A stretch of DNA of 20,057 nucleotides from a virus, in the IMG/VR virus record IMGVR_UViG_3300020173_000591, positions 1-20,057 of that record; one strand, given 5' to 3'. The translations under genes were made by a program, and so were the position numbers. Below, in pieces: positions 14,863 to 20,057 of this stretch. The notes below the pieces were generated by a model, which saw only the letters and a program-made list of their open reading frames with translations, was not told the DNA's origin and did no database searches. Each line of letters begins with the position of its first letter. Within the stretch, counting starts at the first letter, position 1.

Positions 14863-15297
14863 TTACTTGATTTTAATCAGGCGAGGTTTCTTTTCCTCTG
14901 GAATGATTCTTTCAAGTTCAATGTTTAACAACCCATTTTCAAAGGTTGCACCTTTTACTACCACATCATCAGAGATGGTGAAAGTTCTTTTGAAGGCACG
15001 ATTTGAAATACCTTTGTGTAGGTATGTTGCATCGTCCACAACTTCACTCTCATCTTTTTCTTTGGTTTTGATTGAAAGGACATTTTCCTTGGTTTCAATC
15101 TCAATATCATCCTTACCAAAACCAGCTACTGCAATCTGAATTGCGTAGTCAGAATCAGAAAGTTTTACGATATTGTAAGGTGGGTAGTTTGTTGTTGTAA
15201 CAAAACTATCGTCAAATAGTCTGTCAAACATTCTGTCGAAACCGACAGAGTAGGTTTTAACCCTATCAAAAGGGTCTGTAAGAGCTGTATTTACCAT
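14863..15297 (-). CDS. hsp20: Hsp20 small heat-shock protein
   Basis: 144 residues from ATG 15297, preceded by AAGGAG at ideal spacing. The alpha-crystallin domain covers about residues 40-130: YNIVKLSDSDYAIQIAVAGFGKDDIEIE, then a KRTFTISDDV strand and the GLLNIELERIIPEE segment equivalent to GxLxIxL. The C-terminus RLIKIK supplies an IxI-type tail used for oligomer contacts. Small heat-shock proteins hold unfolding proteins. Homologues are common in T4-like marine phages, where a role in virion assembly or host stress has been suggested. An in-frame open stretch extends 44 codons upstream, but it contains the late promoter and hairpin and has no ribosome site. The late promoter implies late synthesis. 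Confidence 0.93.
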   Translation of the reverse strand: MVNTALTDPFDRVKTYSVGFDRMFDRLFDDSFVTTTNYPPYNIVKLSDSDYAIQIAVAGFGKDDIEIETKENVLSIKTKEKDESEVVDDATYLHKGISNRAFKRTFTISDDVVVKGATFENGLLNIELERIIPEEKKPRLIKIK

Positions 15298-15327
15298 TTG
15301 TTTCTCCTTTATTAAGCAAGATACAGT

Positions 15328-15350
15328 GTGATACCCATTCGGCGTATCAC
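15328..15350 (-). promoter_or_regulatory. 5' leader hairpin of hsp20 mRNA
   Basis: GTGATAC pairs with GTATCAC, and two further CC/GG pairs beyond one unpaired G can close a GAAT tetraloop. It begins just after the predicted late start site and ends about 20 bases before the ribosome site. A stabilising cap on the transcript is the simplest reading. Confidence 0.55.
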
Positions 15351-15353
15351 CAT

Positions 15354-15361
15354 TATTTATA
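15354..15361 (-). promoter_or_regulatory. T4-type late promoter (TATAAATA) for hsp20
   Basis: Exact TATAAATA on the minus strand, 57 bases before the hsp20 ATG, in a non-coding gap. There is no TTGACA at 17 bases upstream, so this is a late rather than early promoter. Confidence 0.75.
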
Positions 15362-15379
15362 ATGACGGTTTTTGGGGGG

Positions 15380-15427
15380 ATACCGACAAACCCTAGTTTG
15401 CGACACAGAGTAGGTATATTTTGTGTC
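15380..15427 (-). other. Structured non-coding stretch between DUF932 gene and hsp20
   Basis: Two adjacent hairpins are visible: CAAAC-TAGG-GTTTG (15400-15387) and GACACA/TGTGTC (15427-15422 with 15407-15402, 14-base loop). ATACC (15417-15413) can also pair with GGTAT (15384-15380), which would be an alternative fold. It could be a leader switch or small RNA. No tRNA cloverleaf was found here. Confidence 0.35.
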
Positions 15428-15456
15428 ATCAGGGCGACTTACGAATTGCACCCTAT

Positions 15457-15487
15457 ATTATATATGCATGAAAGTGGAATTTTTCAA
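15457..15487 (-). promoter_or_regulatory. Weak promoter candidate upstream of the structured stretch
   Basis: TTGAAA (15487-15482) is followed by TATATA at 17 bases or TATAAT at 19 bases on the minus strand. A transcript would start near 15450, cover both hairpins and run into hsp20. The -35 match is partial. Confidence 0.35.
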
Positions 15488-15507
15488 CCCCACTTTCAAA
15501 CTTTTTT
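15469..15507 (+). terminator. Hairpin with T-run after the DUF932-type gene
   Basis: A 9-bp inverted repeat, TGAAAGTGG/CCACTTTCA (15469-15477 with 15490-15498), is followed on the plus strand by AAC and six T. The T-run lies on the plus side, so as an intrinsic terminator it would stop antisense transcripts. On the minus strand it would be a 3'-end hairpin just after the stop codon at 15506. Confidence 0.5.
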
Positions 15508-16465
15508 ATGCAGCCTCAGCGTATTCAATCGCTTTGTCGAGGGCATTCAACTTCACCTTACGGTTACGTCCATACCAAGATGAAACCAAACGTCCATCGT
15601 TAGAACGTCCTTGAAGGTGGTCTGTCATGTGAGTGACAGAGTTAAAGGCAGTCCACCAAGAACCTTGTGCAAAGTTAGCACCAGGCTGGGTATCCAAGTT
15701 CTCAAAGGCAATCTTTGCGTTACGAGAAGTGAAAGGAACTACATTGTCTACTTTCTCTTTTGCAGGCGCACCAAATACTTCATTGAAGTACTGGATTACG
15801 TTATCAGAAGTATAACGCTTTCCACCAAGGAATTCTGCCATAGATTTGTATTGTTCCATTTTCTCACGAGCAATACCCATCTGTTGTTTCACTTCATCTG
15901 CATCAAATGCTTTACGGTGATTTACTGTAACCATTTGGTCTGCATTTTGTGAAAGTGAAAGGGTAAGAGTGTTGTTACAAACCACACGAATTGGTGTCAT
16001 ACGAATGTTAATCGCTTTACCAAACTGGTGTGGGTTTGAGAACAAGAAGTAGTTCTCTGTTACATCACCCTTGAAGAGTTCAAAAGATTCTTTGGTTTTT
16101 GCAAGAGCCCAAACAATCTGTCCATCTTTCAGTGAACCAGCAGTGTGCATTTCCATGTCACCAGCCATCACATACTCATGGAAGAATTCAAACGCTTCTG
16201 AGTTTTGAACAGGGTTCCAACCTGTACCAACAACATCTAAAATAGAACCATCAGAGGAACGAACAAGTGCCTCTTTGTTCTTTACTACAGTACCAGATGG
16301 AGTCATCAGTTTTTCTTTTGTGACTGTCCAATCAAGTCCAGCAACTTTCTGGAATTGGTCTGGTGTGAGGTCTGCTTCAACCTTTGTACCAAGTCCATGC
16401 CAAGGAAGTTCACCAACATAGGCCATCTGTGCCTGTCCATTTACGATTTCAAGTTCGTGTGCCAT
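15506..16465 (-). CDS. DUF932-type phage/plasmid-like protein
   Basis: 319 residues matching the DUF932 family (phage/plasmid-like protein) as I know it: the N-terminal PWHGLGTKV, a central FKGDVTENYFLFSNPHQFGKAINIRMTPIRVVCNNTLTLSL block, and the C-terminal DHLQGRSNDGRLVSSWYGRNRKVKLNALDKAIEYA segment. Members occur in many phages and plasmids and lack an established activity to my knowledge. The ATG at 16465 has AGGAGAG eight bases upstream. It is the sole gene between its own promoter (16510-16538) and a 3' hairpin, so it is probably a one-gene unit transcribed strongly. Confidence 0.88.
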   Translation of the reverse strand: MAHELEIVNGQAQMAYVGELPWHGLGTKVEADLTPDQFQKVAGLDWTVTKEKLMTPSGTVVKNKEALVRSSDGSILDVVGTGWNPVQNSEAFEFFHEYVMAGDMEMHTAGSLKDGQIVWALAKTKESFELFKGDVTENYFLFSNPHQFGKAINIRMTPIRVVCNNTLTLSLSQNADQMVTVNHRKAFDADEVKQQMGIAREKMEQYKSMAEFLGGKRYTSDNVIQYFNEVFGAPAKEKVDNVVPFTSRNAKIAFENLDTQPGANFAQGSWWTAFNSVTHMTDHLQGRSNDGRLVSSWYGRNRKVKLNALDKAIEYAEAA

Positions 16466-16509
16466 AATATAATCTCTCCTAACGAGTTGTTTTCCTAACT
16501 TACCTATAC

Positions 16510-16538
16510 AGTATATGTTGTTTTAGGAACAAAGTCAA
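16510..16538 (-). promoter_or_regulatory. Sigma70 promoter for the DUF932-type gene
   Basis: TTGACT (16538-16533), 17 bases, TATACT (16515-16510): one mismatch in each box. The TGA in the -35 box is also the stop codon of the deformylase gene. The 45 bases from the -10 box to the start form the leader. Confidence 0.75.
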
Positions 16539-17065
16539 GATGTTTTTAAAACTTTTTTTATTTTTTTCTTAGCTTTTTTCAATGCCATATCTAATTTCAG
16601 TCTAGATGCATACATGGTGAAGTTCTTACCTTCCATATGGTCATACTCATGTTGAAAGATTCGTGCAGTTATACCCGAAAATCCAGCGTTTCTTTCAATC
16701 CCATCAATATCCAAGTAACTAAAACGAATCACTTTAGGACGTTTCAAATTCAAGAACACATGAGGATATGTCAAACACCCTTCAACAAAATACTCTGTCT
16801 CTTCTGATGCCCATGTAATTTTAGGATTGAAGAAGATGGTTCCTTCTCTTTTGTCCATGTCTGTAATCATAACAAATGCACGAATGGGAAGTCCACACTG
16901 ATTCGCTGATAAACCAATACCCCCATGATGTTGCATAGATTCTATCATATTATCATACAAATCTCTTGGTGTCAAGTCATATTTTTCTTTTAATTCTTCA
17001 AATGTGATATTGGGCAATTCCACACGCAAAAGTTCTTCAGTAGGCTTTAATAATTCATATATCAT
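16535..17065 (-). CDS. def: Peptide deformylase
   Basis: 176 residues from ATG 17065, with GGGG six bases upstream; the TTG four codons earlier is not needed. All three family motifs are present: GIGLSANQ (49-56, normally GxGxAAxQ), EGCLTYP (95-101, metal ligand Cys97) and HEYDH (139-143, metal ligands His139 and His143 and catalytic Glu140). The enzyme removes the formyl group from nascent proteins. Marine phages often carry it, possibly to keep host or phage proteins maturing during infection. The lysine-rich C-terminus is an addition. It overlaps the methyltransferase stop (ATGA). Confidence 0.95.
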   Translation of the reverse strand: MIYELLKPTEELLRVELPNITFEELKEKYDLTPRDLYDNMIESMQHHGGIGLSANQCGLPIRAFVMITDMDKREGTIFFNPKITWASEETEYFVEGCLTYPHVFLNLKRPKVIRFSYLDIDGIERNAGFSGITARIFQHEYDHMEGKNFTMYASRLKLDMALKKAKKKIKKVLKTS

Positions 17066-17580
17066 GTTCTTCCCCAAAATTCTATAGGTTTTACTTGTTC
17101 TGTGTCATGGAAGAGATACCAACAACAGTTATCTTTCCCAACACTCTTACTTCCTTCAATCCATTTAACTCTTCCTATACTAACAACTTTTTTCAACATT
17201 GTCAAGTAGGGAATAGATTGTTTTGTATGTATCCAATCTGCATCAAACAATAACCATGTTGGAGCTTGTGGTGCAAAGTGTTCAATCAGTGGATGAAGTA
17301 TTTTTCGATTCCAAGGTGGATTTGTAATAATCAAACCACTCTTAACATTTACATCAAATGCATCCAACAACATAACGTCTTGACGTTGTGGTTCTATATC
17401 AGATAGGTGATTGCACACACCACCATGTAGAACCAGATGGTCGTACAACCTACCGTCACCAGCACACGGTTCAACAAAGGAGAACCACTCTGGCAAGTGT
17501 GCAACTAGAGGAAGTACAGCTTCATATGGAGTTGGATAGAAATCTCTTTCTACTCTTTCAAAATCACTGCGCTTACCCAT
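17062..17580 (-). CDS. Small SAM-dependent DNA methyltransferase (NPPW type)
   Basis: 172 residues. Motif I is SFVEPCAGDGRL (34-45), which binds S-adenosylmethionine; motif IV is NPPW (87-90), the catalytic signature of N6-adenine and N4-cytosine methyltransferases. DFYPTP at 13-18 is a common start in such phage enzymes. There is little room for a target-recognition domain, so specificity is either broad, supplied by another protein, or lost. It could protect phage DNA or modify another nucleic acid. The ATG at 17580 overlaps the gp46 stop (TAATG), joining it to the recombination nuclease genes. Confidence 0.85.
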   Translation of the reverse strand: MGKRSDFERVERDFYPTPYEAVLPLVAHLPEWFSFVEPCAGDGRLYDHLVLHGGVCNHLSDIEPQRQDVMLLDAFDVNVKSGLIITNPPWNRKILHPLIEHFAPQAPTWLLFDADWIHTKQSIPYLTMLKKVVSIGRVKWIEGSKSVGKDNCCWYLFHDTEQVKPIEFWGRT

Positions 17581-19289
17581 TATACAACCATATGACTAAA
17601 GTTCTTTTCTTTCTTAAACTGAATGACACTTCTGAACTTGTCAATCAAAATGTCTTGTTTATGAGAAATAACAAATACATTCTGTTTATCAAAAGTACCC
17701 AAAATCTTTAAGAAATCATCTGTACCAGCAGTATCCAAAGACGAATCAAAAATCTCATCTAAGATAAGAAGATTTGTATTCGTTGAGTTTTTCATTTTTG
17801 CAATAGCTCTCCATGTAAAGAGTAGTGCAAGGTCGATACGCATCTTTTCACCTTCTGAGAATGATGCATAAGAAAACTCATCTCTAAAACGAGACTTGAT
17901 TGTTTCTTGAAAGTTTTCATCAATATTAAAGTTGACAAAGAAATCCATTGAACTGAGATATGTATTTACCAACTTATTCATAATTGGTAAGTATTGTTTT
18001 ACAATCTTTGTTTTAATGCCACTGTCCTGTAGAAGATTACGAGCCACATCAATATAGAACTTATCTTCATTAAGTTTTGTTTGTAGTTCTTCAATAACTT
18101 TGAGACTACCTTTAAGTTCATCTAACTTTGTCTTATCTTCATCTGATACAGAACCAGACTCATAGGTTTCAATATCTTTCTTTAAACGAGAGTTAAAGGT
18201 TTCAAGTTCTTTAATAGATGCACGAATTTTTGCAATCTCCACATCATGTTGACGAATAGTTTCCAGATTAATCAAAATAGTGTTTAGTCTATCCTGTTCT
18301 TTTTGTTCCATTGATTCGACTTGGGTGATTGCTTCTGTGAGTTCTCCAATTTTGGTTGTTCTGGAATCAATCTGCGTCTGCTTTGTTGAATTTGTGATTG
18401 TCTGTTCACATGTCGGGCATTCTGAGTTGTTCTGGAAAAAGTTGATTTGTTTCTCATGTTCTCCTCGTTTGTTTTGTAATGCAGATTCGGTTCTTGTTAG
18501 TTCTTTAAGTTTTTGTTCTCTTCTTGTCTTTTCCTCAATATCGACAGATAAGCTTTCCTTCTCATCAGAGAGAGTTTTAATTTTTTCTTCTTTTGCCGCA
18601 ATGTTTGTTTCATTATCACTAACCTTAGTTTTATTTTCAGATATAATAGAACTCTTATTGTTAATTACATCTTTAATAAATTTCTCTTGCAGAACAATCT
18701 TTTCTTTTGTCAAGTCTCGTTGATATTCCACATTACGAATTTCATCATTAAGATCCTTTGTTTTACTTTTCAACAAAAAATTCATTAACGAGAAAATCTT
18801 GATATCCAAGATATCTTCCACCACTTCACGGCGGGCTTTGGTAGACAACTGCATAAATGGAACAAATGTAGAAGAACCAAGAATAACAACCTGTGTGAAA
18901 GAACGATAGTTCAATCCCAAAATTTGTTGTTCTAGATGTTTCTGATAATCTCTTGCATTCGCATCTTGATTAATCATTTGTCCACCAACCCAAACTTCAA
19001 ACTTGTTTGGTTTGATGCCACGAATAACTTTTACCTCTTTATTACCAGCAGTAAACTCAACTTCAACCATAGCAGAACCACCGTTGACTGAGTTTACAAG
19101 TTGTCCTTTAGAGATATTACGGAAAGGTTTATTGAACAGACCAAAACAGAGTGCATCCAAAATTGTGGACTTACCAGCTCCGTTTTCGCCTATGATTAGT
19201 GTAGTCGTATTTCTATCCAACTGCACTTCAGTAAATTGGTTTCCAGTTGAAAGAAGGTTCTTCCAACGTACATATTTAAAAGTAATCAA
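17580..19289 (-). CDS. 46: Recombination endonuclease subunit gp46 (Rad50/SbcC-like)
   Basis: 569 residues (T4 gp46 560). SMC-like ATPase that works with nuclease gp47 to resect DNA ends in recombination-dependent replication and host DNA breakdown. Walker A GENGAGKS is at 34-41, a zinc-hook CPTC at 291-294 in the middle of long coiled coils (about 175-410), the ABC signature FSEGEKMRIDLALL at 477-490 and Walker B LLILDE at 507-512. The only plausible start is TTG 19289, whose following residues match the usual opening of marine phage gp46; its TTGA overlaps the gp47 stop. The ribosome site is weak, so translational coupling is likely. Confidence 0.95.
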   Translation of the reverse strand: MITFKYVRWKNLLSTGNQFTEVQLDRNTTTLIIGENGAGKSTILDALCFGLFNKPFRNISKGQLVNSVNGGSAMVEVEFTAGNKEVKVIRGIKPNKFEVWVGGQMINQDANARDYQKHLEQQILGLNYRSFTQVVILGSSTFVPFMQLSTKARREVVEDILDIKIFSLMNFLLKSKTKDLNDEIRNVEYQRDLTKEKIVLQEKFIKDVINNKSSIISENKTKVSDNETNIAAKEEKIKTLSDEKESLSVDIEEKTRREQKLKELTRTESALQNKRGEHEKQINFFQNNSECPTCEQTITNSTKQTQIDSRTTKIGELTEAITQVESMEQKEQDRLNTILINLETIRQHDVEIAKIRASIKELETFNSRLKKDIETYESGSVSDEDKTKLDELKGSLKVIEELQTKLNEDKFYIDVARNLLQDSGIKTKIVKQYLPIMNKLVNTYLSSMDFFVNFNIDENFQETIKSRFRDEFSYASFSEGEKMRIDLALLFTWRAIAKMKNSTNTNLLILDEIFDSSLDTAGTDDFLKILGTFDKQNVFVISHKQDILIDKFRSVIQFKKEKNFSHMVV

Positions 19290-20057
19290 AGTTCCAAATC
19301 ACTCGCTTCTACATAGAGAGACTTCATCATGCTGGTGAGTCTCTTCTTATCCAAAGTAACATCAAGTTCATCAATGTATCTCTCAAGCAACGTCATCGTA
19401 TCTTCTGCATTCTCAATGATTGCATCGTCTACATTTGTTGCATCAAGTTCACTAAAGTCCTCAACAATTTTTATTTCATGGGCTCCAGATTCAGATAGAA
19501 CCTTGTCGATAAACCTATCGAACTGATAGAAATCTTTCTTATTAACAACCACAATTTTAACAAACTTTTCCCTCAATGTCAAGACATTAAAGTTAGAATA
19601 ATCCATAGTGGTGTCATCATAATATACCTTTTCAAATATGGTATGTGGATTTAGAATGTATTCAAGTTCCCTTGTATCTGTGTCAAAGATATGGAAACCT
19701 TTGGTTTCGTTATGGTCACTCCATGTCATCTGATAGGTATTGCCAAGATAGTAAACCTGGCCGTCATCAGACTTCTTGTGAAAGTGTCCACTCATTACAG
19801 TGTCAAACTTTCTGAACATATCTTTTGGATAACCACCCTCACAGAAATGTCCAGCGTGCATCTCAAAACCATTCAGTTCTAAGTGTCCCATACAGATTTG
19901 TGCATAAGTCATTTCAATACTTCTCATTGCACGTTCATAGTTTTCTGCATTTATCCAAGGCATGAAATGAATACCGACACCATCGAACTCTTCAGTACAT
20001 GGCCCATCATAACATTTGATATTTGGATATTTTTCCTCGCCTGGCCCACCAAGCAGT
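19286..20057 (-). CDS. 47: Recombination endonuclease subunit gp47 (Mre11/SbcD-like), 5' truncated by window
   Basis: The visible C-terminal 256 codons begin inside the phosphoesterase domain; the gene's start and first metal-binding motifs lie outside the window. The segments GHLELNGFEMHAGH and VMSGHFHKK carry late histidine metal ligands of calcineurin-like nucleases, followed by YYLGNTYQMTW. The C-terminal 120 residues form the capping and gp46-binding part. With gp46 it makes the end-processing complex used in T4 recombination. The stop overlaps the gp46 TTG start. Identity rests on these motifs plus the neighbouring gp46. Confidence 0.93.
   Translation of the reverse strand, partial: LLGGPGEEKYPNIKCYDGPCTEEFDGVGIHFMPWINAENYERAMRSIEMTYAQICMGHLELNGFEMHAGHFCEGGYPKDMFRKFDTVMSGHFHKKSDDGQVYYLGNTYQMTWSDHNETKGFHIFDTDTRELEYILNPHTIFEKVYYDDTTMDYSNFNVLTLREKFVKIVVVNKKDFYQFDRFIDKVLSESGAHEIKIVEDFSELDATNVDDAIIENAEDTMTLLERYIDELDVTLDKKRLTSMMKSLYVEASDLEL
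19554..19582 (-). promoter_or_regulatory. Candidate intragenic promoter ahead of gp46
   Basis: TTGACA, 17 bases and TAAAAT lie inside the gp47 gene, about 265 bases before the gp46 start. It is one of a group of similar minus-strand sites; coding overlap keeps confidence low. Confidence 0.3.

Noticed and set aside
15298-15429. A 44-codon in-frame extension of hsp20 starting at ATG 15429
   Set aside because: It lacks a ribosome site, contains the late promoter and leader hairpin, and does not look like an Hsp20 N-terminus; ATG 15297 has AAGGAG at the right distance.
15361-15470. A possible tRNA in the non-coding gap
   Set aside because: Several stems exist, but no acceptor stem, anticodon arm and T-arm arrangement could be assembled on either strand.
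16947-17205. TTGACA boxes at 16970 and 17200 with TAATAT or TAGTAT 17 bases on
   Set aside because: The -10 boxes match only four of six positions and the sites lie within coding sequence.
1-20057. Plus-strand open frames of 60-147 codons across the window
   Set aside because: They all lie opposite well-supported minus-strand genes, have no recognisable domains or ribosome sites, and look like antisense shadows.
1-20057. CRISPR arrays, insertion sequences, attachment sites and long direct repeats
   Set aside because: None were seen; the window is a continuous set of phage genes with only short gaps.

Overview
This window looks like about 20 kb of the genome of a lytic, T4-like (Tevenvirinae-type) marine myovirus. 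Every credible gene lies on the minus strand. Genes are packed with TAATG or ATGA junctions, the DNA is AT-rich, and the set includes the T4 replication core: gp47, gp46, gp45, gp44, gp62, RegA, gp43, UvsX, a gp40-like protein and gp41. Hsp20, peptide deformylase, a DUF932-type protein, MazG and an Sm-like protein are companions I associate with T4-like phages of marine bacteria (cyanophages, pelagiphages). The host cannot be named from this window.

In transcription order (right to left): gp47 (5' part outside the window), gp46, a small DNA methyltransferase and peptide deformylase form one chain (20057-16535). A sigma70-like promoter then serves a DUF932-type gene (16465-15506). A 208-base structured gap with a T4 late promoter (TATAAATA) leads to hsp20, which ends at a terminator. 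The terminator hairpin loop contains the -35 box of the next promoter, which starts the replication operon: DUF3310 protein, clamp gp45, clamp loader gp44/gp62, RegA, a RimK-type ATP-grasp ligase and a 72-aa protein. A perfect TTGACA-N17-TATAAT promoter precedes the DNA polymerase. After it come a large DruA/DUF4338-like protein, the Sm-like protein, a GMP reductase, MazG, UvsX, the gp40-like protein, helicase gp41 and a 74-aa protein.

The left end (2308-1) is a separate operon. A nested early-type and late-type promoter precedes four ATGA-coupled genes: a DUF6267-like protein in which I see a full set of ligase-type nucleotidyltransferase motifs, two small proteins, and a truncated HIGH-type nucleotidyltransferase. 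All four, plus the ATP-grasp protein, begin with a short peptide resembling the T4 internal-protein capsid-targeting sequence ending in an (L/I)xE prohead-protease site. I therefore infer that they may be packaged in the head and injected with the DNA.

The main hypotheses are: (1) a capsid-delivered operon of nucleotidyl-transfer enzymes; (2) a grid of consensus sigma70 promoters, several inside genes; (3) a GuaC/MazG purine module inside the replication operon; (4) a DruA-like protein next to the polymerase. All functional calls come from reading motifs and remembered family patterns; no database search was run.
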